Below are positions 11,840 through 22,566 of a stretch of 64,000 nucleotides of DNA, in pieces. Under the pieces are notes generated by a model. The model saw nothing but the letters and a program-made list of their open reading frames with translations, was not told the origin of the DNA and searched no databases. How positions within the stretch are numbered: the first letter of the stretch is position 1; each line of letters opens with the position of its first letter. Where the stretch lies: NCBI GenBank assembly GCA_003971905.1, contig RSEE01000027.1:1-64000 (forward strand), given 5' to 3'. The DNA is from Moniliella sp. 'wahieum' (Eukaryota; Basidiomycota; Moniliellomycetes; Moniliellales; Moniliellaceae). A program made the translations under genes and the position numbers.

Positions 11840-13032
11840 GAAAGAAGCGGCAACCCGAGGGAGGTGGTGGCGGCTGTCAACCTGCTGCCGAGACTGGAGG
11901 CGCCAGGAAGGATGGGGCTGGCAGGCCGCACAGGTTGCGACTGGGACAGATCCTGCCGATCGCGTGCGGGCCGGGGGGCAGTGTGGCGGCGGGGGCGCTT
12001 GAAATGTTGCATCCCAACCGGCACCGCTTCGTCTGGGCAAGTGAGATCAGCCTGAGCCGGCAGAGCACAGTAGACCCGCGCGCGTGTCTTCGCCTGGGTT
12101 GGGCGCGCACAGCGGCACTGCCCCTGCGTCCCCCGCCCCAGAGCTGTCTGCTGCTCCCATTCGAACCTCCACCCGACCTCCACCATTCGCGCCGCCACTG
12201 GGTATGCATCCCATGGCCAGGGCCAGCCTCAAGCCCTCCAGCCCTCCAGCCCCCAGCCCTCCAGCCCACTGCCTCTCTTGCACCGGCCTCTTCTCATGCC
12301 CCTACCTGCTCGCACACTTCAGCCACCCAGCACCCGTACGACATACCCTGCGACATGGGAAGTACTCTCCCTGGAGTATCGCTCCGAGTCCCGCTGACAG
12401 CAAGCACTAGTCAGGCCTGAAGCGCCAAGCCCTCAGGCGCTTACATGTGCCATCTTCTGTTTGGCCCGAGACCTTCCACTTCACACTATACGACTGCTCT
12501 CTGAGCCGGTAAAGCCGAGGTGCCCGGTGCTGAGGCACTGAGGACTGAGTGACACTATGTGAGGCCAGGCCGTAGAATGGTTAACGATTCAAGATGAAAT
12601 GATCGCTTGTTATATGTAGGTCGTGTTGAGTAGCATGCAATCCCTTCCGCGGTTTGTGGAGCATCAAGCATCACCTACTGCTTTTCTCCCTCTCTAGCTG
12701 ACATCGCATTTACTCAAACCATCCTCAACGCTGAGTTCAGCAACATTCTTCGCTTGTGAAAGGACGAAAGGATGTAAGCACGCATTCCATACCGAATAGC
12801 TGCGCCGCAGCCCAGTAACTCTCATGCAGAAAACGGACCACCCAGTGTCCTCACATCTGACAAGAACACGCAATTGGGCAAAAAATAGTTTTGGTTATTA
12901 TACAAACAAAGTATTACTATCCAAGTAGTAATAGCATGCAGGGGCTGACTGCATGTGGTCGGAGCGCCACAACAGAGCATTTCATCAACCAACTCAACGA
13001 CACGCGTATGTGGCATGAGTGTTACGCGGCAG
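11840..13032. other. Intergenic, upstream of HMG-CoA reductase
   Basis: No convincing gene. An 8-bp array of CCCTCCAG lies at 12233-12267. A possible final exon (acceptor CTCTCTAG, then ADIAFTQTILNAEFSNILRL and stop, about 12699-12760) has no recognisable partner exon. Confidence 0.3.
12233..12267. repeat. Short tandem array, unit CCCTCCAG
   Basis: About four copies of an 8-bp unit with one variant copy, in intergenic DNA. Confidence 0.7.
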
Positions 13033-14001
13033 TCAAGCAGACTCGGATTCGCCCAGCGCCACGTCCCTCCGAGCCATCTCAGCCTCCCTGAGCTTCTTTT
13101 GCGCGATCTTCTTCAGTTGGAAGTAGTCCTTGTGCAATCCGCATTCGGTCTTGCCTTGCTTCCCAGCCCAGCGGCCAGACCGCTCCCGGCATCGCCATCG
13201 CCCGAAGGCAGCACCGTCGAGTGCCAGTCACCAATTGAACGGTACCCCATGTCAAGAAGCTCATTGTACGGCACCTGATGTTCCTTGACATACTCGTCCA
13301 CCTGCTTGAACGACCAGTTGAGCAGCGCATTTACCTTGATCAGCCGGTCTCATCTACTTCAACGGCCTGTAGAGAGGCACGATCCGCACCTTGGCTTCGG
13401 CGCCGACCTGTCAGGACAGCCGAACGTCCAGCTCCTTGTAGGCTCGCCGAGCCGGCTCAACCTTGACGAGGTAGTCGTACAGGTCCTCGTCCCGTTCCCA
13501 CAAGTTGCGCCCGTAGACATCCTCAAACTCTTTGGTCGACGCAGCACTCCCAGCAGTGAAAATGTGCATCGGAGCCTGGTACCGCTTGCTGGCGCGCTCA
13601 GCCAGATCTGTCGTTTGTGGGAAATGATAGAGGTGTCGATGAAGATGAGGGGAATGAGGTGCTGAAAGGTAGCCATATAGTAGGTCAGTACAACGTGCTC
13701 AAACTCCATGGCACGAGCCATAGTGAGGAGCAAACATCACATACCTGGAGGGGTATTGGCCTCAGCAGCACGGCGCTGAGAGATTTCAGACACCATGGCG
13801 AGGGTAGCACAGCCTGTCAGGCCAAAGGCAGTGGTTTGGTAGAGGTGCGGCAGGCTGTCCACGGCCCACTCGAGGATCTGCTGTGGCGTGGCATCTGCAA
13901 GCTTGGCGTTGATCTCGTCCAGATGAGCCACCACGTGGCCACCTGGTCGTGAACTGCGTCATGCGAAGCAGGTGCGGAAGAGTAGTAGGGACGGGAGCCA
14001 T
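13033..14001 (-). CDS. MET16: Phosphoadenosine phosphosulfate (PAPS) reductase
   Basis: Cytosolic enzyme reducing PAPS to sulfite with thioredoxin in sulfate assimilation, feeding cysteine and methionine synthesis. From the ATG at 14001, frames give INAKLADATPQQILEWAVDS, YQTTAFGLTGCATLAMVSEI, PLIFIDTLYHFPQTTDLAER, FEDVYGRNLWERDEDLYDYL, VDEYVKEHQVPYNELLDMGY and RSIGDWHST. The active-site motif KTECGLHKDYF is intact near 13130, keeping the redox-active Cys, and the chain ends at TGA 13033-13035. Length about 320 codons, normal for fungi. At least five small frame breaks; every family motif is present. The N-terminus before INAKLAD is less certain and may hold a small intron. Confidence 0.9.
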
Positions 14002-15177
14002 GGTAGCAGGAAAAAGAGTGGGACGGTGGTAGGTGGACGGTAGACTTTGACAGCGGTGTGGTGGAGAACAATAAAAACCACAGCGCGCTGGTGCCGTGAC
14101 AAACGTTTAACCAGAATGGCCCCGCGGCCAATCCGAGGGCAACCAACGCCGAAAGCAGCAGCAATGCTAAGCGCGGAGCCTCGCCTCAGCACACAACCGC
14201 GAGTCCGTCGCTCCTGGGATGTAGCGTCTGTAGCAAGCCCGTAGTAGGGCCTATAAGGCGAAGGATGCGCTATGGCGTGCTTGGGCTGGAGCGTGCTTAA
14301 ACCCGGGCATACTCGTCCCGTGCCATCCCCCCCTCAGCGTGCAACCTTTTTTTCCCACTCTGCGTGACTTTTCCGTCGGTCAAACTTCCGGCATCCCGAA
14401 GAAACATTGAAACCTACCAGATATACATAGGCGCGTTATCGGTTACGACAGTGTGTCTCCTTCTGAAACATGGCTTCGTCACGGCGGTGAAAAATCCGCT
14501 TCGGCCGGTAAAATTGAAATCAATTACTAATGAACCTGCAGCGTCTAATTCGCAATGTCCGATCCCTGATCGATGGTCCGCCAAACCCCGCCTTTTTCGC
14601 AACTTCCGCCATGCGGTACACCTGAGAGTGAAATTTGAGAGGGTAGTGCTGGGTAGTACTTGAAACTTAAAGACTTTGACCAGCTCCTCCACCTTCCCGC
14701 CTTGTCAGAAGTTGTATGCGCCTTGGCTTCCATTGCTCTTGGTTCTCTTCCCCATGAAAAATCGTTCCTCCTCATATTAGCCTCTCGCCCTGTATGAAGG
14801 CTATTCTGCAGCTGAGCGTTGTTGAACACGTATGATCGACCCCAAAAGTTGCTTCCCAACCGCACTTGAACCTAACAAGCACCTTGAAGGTTAAAGCGCT
14901 AAAGCTTGGAGCTTGATTGCAAGGCGGTGGTTGCACCAATGCTTGACACTTGAAATGTTTGTTTTCTGAGCCTCTGGGAACCACCAAACTGGCGACCAGC
15001 TGATGAGAAATAGGGTTATACCCCGGCGCAATGCACTTCCGCAGTCGTGGCACTAGTGCAGTCTTCACCAGGTCCTGGCACTGTACCCATGTCTGGGGTC
15101 TCACATGCTGGCAATGGTGTAGGCGGCGGCTAACTTGGGCAACGGCCTTGCCACCAAGCAGCGACTTCTTCAACATC
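14002..15177. other. Intergenic promoter region of RPL4 and MET16
   Basis: No supported gene; an open frame at 14364-14663 lacks recognisable features. AATAGGGTTA at 15009-15018 is shared with the RPL3 upstream region. GGCTAACTTGG at about 15129 could be a branch site of a 5'UTR intron ending near AAGCAG; unproven. Confidence 0.35.
15009..15018 (+). promoter_or_regulatory. AATAGGGTTA element upstream of RPL4
   Basis: Ten bases identical to 42087-42096 upstream of RPL3; 160 nt before the RPL4 ATG. It resembles the telomere-repeat-like sites bound by Tbf1/Rap1-type factors at fungal ribosomal protein promoters; function is inferred. Confidence 0.35.
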
Positions 15178-16296
15178 ATGGCCTCGCGTGCGACTGTCAG
15201 TGCGCGCTGCCGACGGCAGTGCCAGCGGTGCGAGCCTCCGCTCCCCGCCGTGCTCACCGCCCCGATCCGCTCCGACGTGGTGCAGATCACTTACACTCAG
15301 GTTGCCAAGAACAAGCGCCAGCCCTACGCCGTTTCGACCAAGGCTGGTCACCAAACCTCGGCCGAGTCGTGGGGCACGGGTCGTGCTCTGGCCCGTATCC
15401 CTCGTGTGGGCGGTTCTGGCACTCACCGTGCCGGCCAGGCTGCGTTCGGTAACATGGCTCGTGGCGGTCACATGTTCGCTCCTACCAAGGTGTGGCGCCG
15501 CTGGTGGGTCAAGACCAACCAGAACCAGAAGCGTGTTGCGACCGCTTCGGCTCTGGCTGCGACTGCTGTCCCGTCCCTGGTCCTCGCTCGCGGACACCGC
15601 GTCGAGCAAGTGGCCGAGGTTCCCCTGGTTGTTCCCACTGAGGTCGAGTCGTACTCGAAGACCAAGGAGGCCGTTGCCCTCCTCAAGGCCCTCAACGCCT
15701 ACGACGACGTTCTCAAGGTGTCCAACTCGCGCAAGATCCGCGCGGGCCAAGGCAAGCTGCGTAACCGCCGCCACGTCCAGCGCCGTGGTCCCCTCGTTGT
15801 TTACAACGAGGACAAGGGCATCTACCGTGCCTTCCGCAACCTGCCTGGTGTGGAGCTCGTGTCGGTCCACCGTCTCAACCTCCTTCAGCTCGCCCCCGGC
15901 GGTCACCTTGGTCGGTTTGTGATCTGGACGGAGGCTGCTTTCAAGCAGCTCGACTCGATCTTCGGCACGTACGACGCTGCTTCCGCGCAGAAGAAGGGCT
16001 TTGTTCTTCCTCGCGCCAAGATCACCAACACGGATGTTTCGCTGCTGGCTTCTGAGGAGATCCAGGCCGTGCTTCGTCCTGCTGGCCCCAAGGCGACCAA
16101 GCGTCCCTTCACCCAGAAGAAGAACCCCCTGCGCAACAAGTTTGTTATGGACCGTCTCAACCCGTACGCCAAGGTCCAGCGCAAGATCGAGGCCGAGATT
16201 CGCGCTGCCAAGGCCGCCGGCACCTACAAGCCTGCTGCCAAGCCCGCCAAGTTGGCACTCAACCCCAAGTTCCTCGAGTTCCTCCACGCTCCCTAA
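15178..16296 (+). CDS. RPL4: 60S ribosomal protein L4 (uL4)
   Basis: Large-subunit protein whose long loop lines the exit tunnel. ATG at 15178 gives MASRATVS. The body has [80 protein letters not shown] and [20 protein letters not shown], all diagnostic, and ends KFLEFLHAP at 16296. Length 373 codons is normal. Residues about 9-24 read out of frame: the expected [12 protein letters not shown] appears in the +2 frame, bounded by a 2-nt loss near 15200 and a 1-nt loss near 15243, after which the frame recovers. Strong codon bias fits high expression. A 394-codon open frame on the opposite strand is a shadow. Confidence 0.95.
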   Translation: MASRATVSARCRRQCQRCEPPLPAVLTAPIRSDVVQITYTQVAKNKRQPYAVSTKAGHQTSAESWGTGRALARIPRVGGSGTHRAGQAAFGNMARGGHMFAPTKVWRRWWVKTNQNQKRVATASALAATAVPSLVLARGHRVEQVAEVPLVVPTEVESYSKTKEAVALLKALNAYDDVLKVSNSRKIRAGQGKLRNRRHVQRRGPLVVYNEDKGIYRAFRNLPGVELVSVHRLNLLQLAPGGHLGRFVIWTEAAFKQLDSIFGTYDAASAQKKGFVLPRAKITNTDVSLLASEEIQAVLRPAGPKATKRPFTQKKNPLRNKFVMDRLNPYAKVQRKIEAEIRAAKAAGTYKPAAKPAKLALNPKFLEFLHAP

Positions 16297-16757
16297 GTGT
16301 TCGCAGGAGTACAACTACGTGCCTGAGTTTCACTATTTCGTGGACTGGTGGGAGGACTTGCTCCTCCCTCTTCTTGACTGGGCGATCGCTTAGCGCGCAC
16401 GTGCCCGTGGCCCTGAATGATGGGGAGGATTATCAGGGTTTGGCAGCCTATGCACTCCATATGCCGCATCCCTCCAAAAATGCACCGATTTGTCTGTCCT
16501 GGGGCGTTGGCCTCCCTTCTGGTTGTTCTGCTGAATCCATTGCCCCATGCGACAAGCTTGGTCTCGTTGACGTCCATAGAAAAATACACCACGGCCAGCA
16601 GCCGGCCAGCCCGCCAGGTTGGGTGCATGTGCCCAACATTACATCCCATCCCACTCTACGTAAAATAGAGAGACGTTTGGTACGGTTCTGACCTAATAGG
16701 ACGTGCAGCGCCGTCCGCATTCGTTCGGTCCAGGTCAGCCTGAGGATCTAGTGCTTT
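16297..16757. other. Intergenic between convergent genes
   Basis: No coding signal beyond chance open frames; it holds the 3' flanks of RPL4 and the next minus-strand gene. Confidence 0.3.
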
Positions 16758-17184
16758 TTACATTGTATCAACGGCATACGAGTCGGGCGAAGACAATGGA
16801 ACCAAGCCATCATAGGGAAGCGAAAGATTCATTGGTGAAGGGGTGTAGACATGGCTAGGATGGGGGTGGAGGAAGGATTGCAGATTACCTAAAGAGGACT
16901 GTGACAGGCGGTCTTCGCTGGAAGAGGGTGGCCGGTGACGACGGTGAGGGCGGAATGTAAGGAGTTGTTCACTCTCCTCCCATTCCGCCTTCTTCGCAAA
17001 TACATCCATTGCCCAAACCCTTTGAACACAGGAAGCATGTCAACGCCCTGGTTTCTAAGTCCAGCGGCTCCTGCCTCCGCTCTCGCGCATGCTCGATGAG
17101 ATTCTCAAGCAAGGAGACCCAGATGGGTGTCTCATAGATCGGAAGTGTGTCCCAGTGGTAATGGCAAATAGCATAGCCTAGCAT
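16758..17184 (-). CDS. Uncharacterised small protein with CxxC
   Basis: I do not recognise it. ATG at 17184 gives MLGYAICHYHWDTLPIYETP, IWVSLLENLIEHARERRQEP and LDLETRALTCFLCSKGLG. One frame change near 17005 leads into MDVFAKKAEWEESEQLLTF and a Pro/Ser/His-rich tail ending SPDSYAVDTM at 16758. About 140 residues. CFLC could hold half a metal site. It lies 76 nt downstream of bL31m on the same strand, so it could be a spliced part of another transcript. Confidence 0.4.
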
Positions 17185-17259
17185 ACGATCCAACGTGGAA
17201 GAAACGGAGATGGGAGAGAGGGGGCAAAGAGTGGGTTCCTTGCTGCCTGCAGTGGTGAA

Positions 17260-17801
17260 TCACTTCTTCTTGCCCTTCTTGGCGGTCTTGACAACGGTAG
17301 CACCGCGCGTGGCCTCTTGTCCACCCGACATCCAGTCCAAGTCTTCCTCGGCAAAGGCAAAGTCATCCTGCGAGAACTTTTTCTGGAAACGACCAAGTTG
17401 GCCCTCCATGTCGACAGCCACACCCAAGGCATTCGACCGTTCCGCCAACGGATTCCAGAGGGGGTGGTTGGTTGGGTCACGCGTAAGGCGCATTGCACGT
17501 GGAGATGAGGTAAATACATCGATCGAGGAACCGTCATTAAGCACGATCGTCATGGGAAACTTGGACACGGGCTTGGGCGTGTGCAGTTTGGTCGGACGCC
17601 CCAGGGCTGGGACCGAAGTGGCCAGAGTACGGTCCGCTCCCACACGATTGGCGCGAATAAGGGGAAATATCCGTCCCGAAGTAGAGCATGTGCGAAGGGA
17701 ATTGTGACCACGAGCACCTTCTCAGAAAAGGAGTTGGAGGTGGTGCTGTGACAAAGCCTCGCTCGGCCCAAGATCGACTCCGGACGGAAGGGAGTTAACA
17801 T
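17260..17801 (-). CDS. MRPL36: Mitochondrial large-subunit ribosomal protein bL31m
   Basis: Structural protein of the mitochondrial 54S subunit. ATG at 17801 gives MLTPFRPESILGRARLCHST, a basic, Ser-rich presequence. The L31 core reads PTKLHTPKPVSKFPMTIVLN, DGSSIDVFTSSPRAMRLTRD and PTNHPLWNPLAERS, the fungal bL31m signature. A charged tail follows (FQKKFSQDDFAFAEEDLDWM) and a lysine-rich end KTAKKGKKK at 17260. One frame change near 17640-17720 links presequence and core; it could be an indel or an unrecognised intron. About 175 residues. Confidence 0.8.
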
Positions 17802-18852
17802 TTCAACGGCATATATTCGTGTGGGGTAATTGTATACGAGACCGTACATTGAACTTACGGAAGTTGAACGCATTTGACAGTCGAACCCGCTCGTTATAGA
17901 GGCACTTGGGGACCTTTTTGGGATGGAGCTGGTAGAAGGATGCAGTAAGGCTGCCTAGGACTCCATTATATGCTGAAAAGAGGATTACATGCACCCCACC
18001 GGGCTACCCCTAGCCTTTCGATAGATGAGCCACGCGGGTAGGTCTTCCGCGGTTGTCACGTTGTGTAAAGGATGCAGAGAAATGGGAGGTACACAGCTGT
18101 GCAACCTGGAAAAAACATACTTCGCCCATATCCCCGCGGATGGAAGTCTGGCGAGACAAAGGTTCATTGCTTTCAGCACCGACGGGTTATGATTAAGCGA
18201 CGGGGGGACTTGAAATGGGCTTGGTGGCTGTGGTTTCAATCGCAGCTTTCCGGAGAACATTTTGCGTGTCTCTTTCGACTGCATGCAGGGGAGGGCGACG
18301 CTCACTAGCCCTTATGTATTCTTAGGGATACTAATAGGCGTCTTTAAAGTCCCCTTAGCCCATGCAAAATGGGAGACCATTGCTGCTGCAATTCAATTTG
18401 ATCGCAGGGGGCATCCGCTGGGATGGTGCCAGTATCAAGCCTAACGTGAAGCTCTTGCAACGCTGCCTCGCGCAGTGATTAGTGTGTGCAGGGCCCGAAT
18501 TGTATGTGAACCTTAGAGCGTCTGAGTAGCGCAGGTAGTAGCCCAGTCTACTTGTTCATAAAACTGCTAGGGGCAAGACGCAAAGTACTATTGATAGGAA
18601 GAGACTGTGCCCTCACCCCCGACTCGGGCAAATCTCACTGTTAGGCGAAAAGTGGTGCAATCGTAGTTAACTACCCGTGGATCTGCAACAACATACGCTC
18701 AGGCGCACGCAGTGTGGGCGGTCATCAAAAGCTGCATCTGTCATGGTTGGCTCCTCGACGGTAGGACGAAGTGCTATTAGTGACTGCGGTGGCCTGCGAC
18801 TAGTGGCCTAGAGCGGCGAGTGGCCCATCAAATTCCGCCGCCCCCGCGCATC

Positions 18853-18866
18853 ATGCATCATGCATC
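18853..18866. repeat. Heptamer array (ATGCATC)x2
   Basis: Two perfect copies; each holds the 6-bp palindrome ATGCAT plus one C. Confidence 0.7.
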
Positions 18867-18890
18867 GCTTTTCTTCCGAGGGCTGGCTAG

Positions 18891-18919
18891 CGGTGACCGG
18901 TGACCGGTGACCGGTGACC
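18891..18919. repeat. Heptamer array (ACCGGTG)x4
   Basis: 29 bp of perfect 7-bp periodicity with palindrome ACCGGT plus G; a degenerate tail at 18920-18953 carries ACTAGT and ACGCGT variants of the same GTGAC frame. Confidence 0.85.
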
Positions 18920-19011
18920 TCACTAGTCACTGGTGACCCGTGACGCGTGACTGGCTACCACCCTGCTCCACGTGGCCCAGGTGAGCGTGTTTGCTGCCCA
19001 CCATCGCACCC

Positions 19012-19705
19012 ATGTCAGGTCCCAGATCGTCCAAGGCGGCCCGCCGGCCCCGACCGAAGAGCAGATGGCGTTGTCTGATGCCTCGTTCCAACGGGTGGAG
19101 CTCTCCTTTGACGACAGCGGCAAGCTCGTCTCGCCCACCCACAACCTCGACCTCATCAACCGTTTGGCCAATGCCATTGGCTCTCTGCCCCCCACCATGC
19201 CCTTCCCCCCTCCGCCCAATGTTGTACCACCCCAGCGCGCCATGGCCGTCAACTCCCTCAAAGAAAAAGGGAATGCAGCCATGAAGGAGAACGATCTTCC
19301 CGAGGCCGTCAAGTTCTACACGCTGGCCGTGGACTTGAGCGCGAACCGTCCTCGTGGGAACCAGCCGCTCTGGCGAGCGAGGAGCTTTCCATTTGCCTTT
19401 CCAACCGTCAGCTGCTCTCTACGCTGCCGGTGACTACATCGCTGCTGGCTGATGCTGATGCTGATGCTGTCGAATTGCGCCGCCCATGGCCCAAAGCTCA
19501 TTACCGCAAGGGCAAGGCTTTGGCTGGCTTGGGACGCTTTAGGGAAGCTCGGGAGGCGTACCAAGCAGGTCAACAATTCGATCCTGATAACCCGGTGCGT
19601 ACATCCTTGCCGTTTTTGTCTGTCCAATGGTACTAATGTGGGCGTGTAACTGGACAGGATTTCCTCAAGGCGTTGCAAGAGCTTCCCCGTAACGAACGGC
19701 CGTGA
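19012..19705 (+). CDS. SEC72: ER translocation complex subunit Sec72 (TPR protein)
   Basis: Cytosolic TPR subunit of the Sec62/63/71/72 post-translational translocon at the ER. Diagnostic stretches: NLDLINRLANAIGSLPPTMP, FPPPPNVVPPQRAMAVNSLK, EKGNAAMKENDLPEAVKFYT and LAVDLSANRP, then in the next frame PWEPAALASEELSICLSNR, and in a third RRPWPKAHYRKGKALAGLGR. This is the Sec72 layout of a short N-terminal domain, PPPPN linker and TPRs. A 63-nt intron (19595-19657; GTGCGT, branch TACTAAT, ACAG) precisely joins DPDNP to DFLKALQELPRNERP and TGA at 19703-19705. The start is uncertain: ATG 19012 needs one base to enter the frame. A GCTGAT triplet run lies at 19449-19470. Confidence 0.8.
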
Positions 19706-20101
19706 GTACTGAGTGGAGATGATGGTACCGGGGCTGGCCAATGTTTCGTTCCTTCGTCTCGTTCAATGTATGTCTGTCTGGTCCACGTCGCTCATTGTAG
19801 TCTTAGGCAGTGTTCGCTTGAGGTCGAGTGTCGACGCATTCAGGTTGCCAAGAAGACATCTTGTCATTTTTTGGACGATGGGGGCCAGGGCTAGTTGATT
19901 GGTCCTTGTAGTTTCAAGTGCGCGAAGGTGCTGTAGTGGTCCTTTGAGGCCACTGGACAGATGAGAAGGGGTTTTAGAAGTGGGTTTCCAGGCCCCACAA
20001 TCTACAGCGCCGCCATCCTATGTCAGGAAATCGTTGGGGCTTCCGCGCTATGGGTCTCTGGCTGAACCTTTGCACCAGCACGAGAACGAATCAATGGGCC
20101 G

Positions 20102-20604
20102 CTAGTGGGCTGGAGGTCGCACTTTTTCATGCCACTCGGCCAAGTCTTTTCGCCCCTCACTGGGGGCAATGGCCCGGTAGCTTTTGAAGATGTTTTGGAT
20201 GAAGCTGATCATGCAATAACACTATCAGCGTGACTCTCGACCTCTCTCTCCACCATGTGGGGCATCATTGTCTCGCGCTTTGCCTTCCATAGTTGTGTTC
20301 GCGTCGTCGAGCCGCACATTTTCATTCTCATCCTGGGCAATTGTCTCTCGTCTGAGGGCAGCTTGGGCACTGCTTATGAAGGACCGTATGATGCCCAGAA
20401 TCTTCTCGTTGGTGACGGCAGCACCTTCTGGCTACTCATACCCAAACCTCGACCCTCCCCCCAGCTATCACCCTCCTCTGTCCACCATCATTGGCTGTCA
20501 TAGATCTGGGATGGGAGGGGGACGGGTACAACCACGACGCGTCTAGAAAGGGAAAAGAATGGTACCTCATCGTCACCTGACCTGCTCCCAAATTCGGCCA
20601 ACAT
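20102..20604 (-). CDS. Uncharacterised small protein, probably spliced
   Basis: I do not recognise it. Coding text hidden by frame breaks: ATG at 20604 (MLAEFGS), then a probable 42-nt intron (GTCAGG...TTTCTAG) into RRVVVVPVPLPSQIYDSQ. A frame change leads to EGAAVTNEKILGIIRSFISS, AQAALRRETIAQDENENVRL and DDANTTMEGKARDNDAPHGG. A second break or short intron leads to FIQNIFKSYRAIAPSEGRKD and LAEWHEKVRPPAH, with TAG at 20102-20104. The mix of charged helix and ordered hydrophobics is unlike noncoding DNA. It lies between SEC72 (convergent) and LEO1 (same strand). Confidence 0.4.
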
Positions 20605-20615
20605 GCATTATGCAC

Positions 20616-20647
20616 ACCATGTTTAACCGCTACCATGTTTAACCGCT
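20616..20647. repeat. Perfect 16-bp tandem duplication
   Basis: ACCATGTTTAACCGCT occurs twice head to tail (20616-20631 and 20632-20647), between LEO1's stop and the next gene. Confidence 0.9.
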
Positions 20648-20720
20648 AACAATGGAAACCCAATACGATACATTGATTTTGAGGGGACGAAGAGGATCAC
20701 CCCTAGGCCACAAATTGGTC

Positions 20721-22343
20721 TCATTCCTCGTCGCTCTCAAGGACGACACGACGACGATGCTGGGAGCGGGGCTCCTCCTGCTCCTCATCAACGTCCATTG
20801 CGTCCTCATCATCTTTGGAGGGCGAAACAGAGCGGCGCGAACCCTTGGAGCGCCGGCCAGAAGCCACCCTATTACCGGTCTCTTCCTCTGCCGACCCCTC
20901 CGACTTTTCGGCCTCCTCCTCGTCACTGCTGTCAGCGCGGGCCTCCTCCTCTTCCTCATCCGTGACAACAAAGTCGTCTTGTTCGTAGTCTTCCTCCTCG
21001 CCGCCGTGTCTGTGAGCTGCACGGTGGGAACGAGCAGGGGGAGAAATTTCGCGGCGAGTGCGGTGGTACCCATCGTGAGCGGCTGCCAGGGCTGAAGTAC
21101 CGGCTCCACGTCGACGAGATGGTGCACCAAGGTCATCGTCGTACCGGTCCTCGGCTTTTTTCCGCTCTCGCTGCTTCTTGCGCTCAATTTCCTTCAAGCG
21201 ACGGTCCTCCAAGGCGGCCGACTGCTGGGTCAAGCTCCAATCCATCAGCCGTGGTGACCTGGGATCCAACCCCCAGGGGGCGTCGGTGGTGGTAACCTTA
21301 GCCACACGCTGATGTTTAACAGCTGCCGCGAGACGCCGGTGAGTCTTGCTGTTTACATCTGAAGGCTGGAATGCGAGCGCGCCCGAAATGGGTGTGCGAA
21401 CGCTCAGAACTTGTGCATCCGCATCAGGTACTACGAGGTACGCCAGTGCAGGGTTGCCCGAAGCCTCGGGGGCGGGCCCGCCATGGCTTTGCCCAAGGTT
21501 TTGTCGGTCACATTGGGAGTACCGGCTTGCATGTGCAAGTCGAACAGTTCTTTTCCCAATTGCATCGACACACTTCCGTCGGACCAAGTCACAATCCGGG
21601 CGTTCGACTCGGGAACAAAGCGCGTCTTGCCATCCGGAGTCCGCTCGTGGCGCCAACGCCAGCGGACTGTGTTCGTAGTCTTGAGCAACGAACGAAGAAG
21701 TTTGTCGTCCGCGATTTTAGCTTCGTTACCAGCCCCTGATTCGGTCGCATTCTCCTGGCTTGGGTCCCATTCGTGCTCATCAAAGGCTTGCTCGAGAGAT
21801 CCAAGAACGAAGGCAGCTTGGCAACCCAATGGCTGCGACCTTGGCGAACCGCCTGGGCCGGCAACATAAGGTTGGCATGGATTTCTTCCTCCTCCTCTTC
21901 CTCTCGGCCGCTTCTCCCTTTTGTCCCTCTTCCTCACGGTACTCGAGTGCCTCGCGACGTGCATACGACCCCTCAGACCGGGCAGGGGACCCACCCCTGG
22001 ACTGGGAACGAGAACGAGAGCGGCTCCACTCCCGCTCAGGCGGCGGAGGAGACGGAGAGATGCGGGAGGCGGGATGCTCGTCCCTTGGAAGAAACACGTG
22101 CTGATTTGGACTTTCCATGGCATGGTCATCAGAATCGGTGTCCCGCTGGCGGCGCTTGCGCGACACGATGGGGCCATCGTCATCATCCGAATCATCGCCA
22201 AAGAGGCCAGCGCTGCCGTGCGAGCTGGCTGGCGCAGGCGGTGCATCCTCCTCATTCCGAGGAGGAGAGCTGGGGGCAGGAACAGCAGAGGCCCCGTTGG
22301 CGGAGGATGGGCTCGCTGCGGGCGGAGAAGAGGGCTGCGACAT
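20721..22343 (-). CDS. LEO1: Leo1, subunit of the Paf1 transcription elongation complex
   Basis: Nuclear Paf1C subunit acting with RNA polymerase II in elongation and histone modification. ATG at 22343 gives MSQPSSPPAASPSSANGASA, then an acidic/Ser/Arg N-terminal region (GLFGDDSDDDDGPIVSRKRR). The Leo1 domain appears in pieces: SHWVAKLPSFLDLSSKP, then FDEHEWDPSQ, then LLKTTNTVRWRWRHERTPDG and ESNARIVTWSDGSVSMQLGK, with a C-terminal part ALAYLVVPDADAQVLSVRTP. A charged tail (RRLKEIERKKQRERKKAEDR, acidic runs) ends RRVVLESDEE at 20721. About 540 residues. Frame breaks near 21500, 21770 and 21860. The WSDGS and PNFL-like motifs make the call firm. Confidence 0.9.
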
Positions 22344-22566
22344 GGCCGGTCGAGGTGGTGTGCTGCCCACAGCGCGCGCAGGAAGCCAAGGCTCTTGTGA
22401 GGGCCCCGAGGGGAGCGAGCGTGCCCCCAAGGCGGAATGAATTCATTCCGCCCTGCGGCGCGTATTTGCTGACGGGGTAGGCTGATAGGCCTGCGAGCGG
22501 TGATTAACGAGTACAGAACGTGATTAAACATTAACCCCATGACCATCCCTCCATCCCAGCTATGCC

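Larger units (their letters stand above)
17802..19011. other. Intergenic with tandem arrays
   Basis: Minus-strand open frames at 17803-17994 and 17985-18305 (YQLHPKKVPKCLYNERVRLS; PSVLKAMNLCLARLPSAGIW) look mildly protein-like but fit no family. Arrays at 18853-18866 and 18891-18919 lie just before SEC72. Confidence 0.3.

Noticed and set aside
15130-16314. 394-codon open frame antisense to RPL4
   Set aside because: Its length comes from strong codon bias of RPL4 on the other strand; it has no domain of its own. The same holds for the 375-codon frame antisense to RPL3 (40964-42091).
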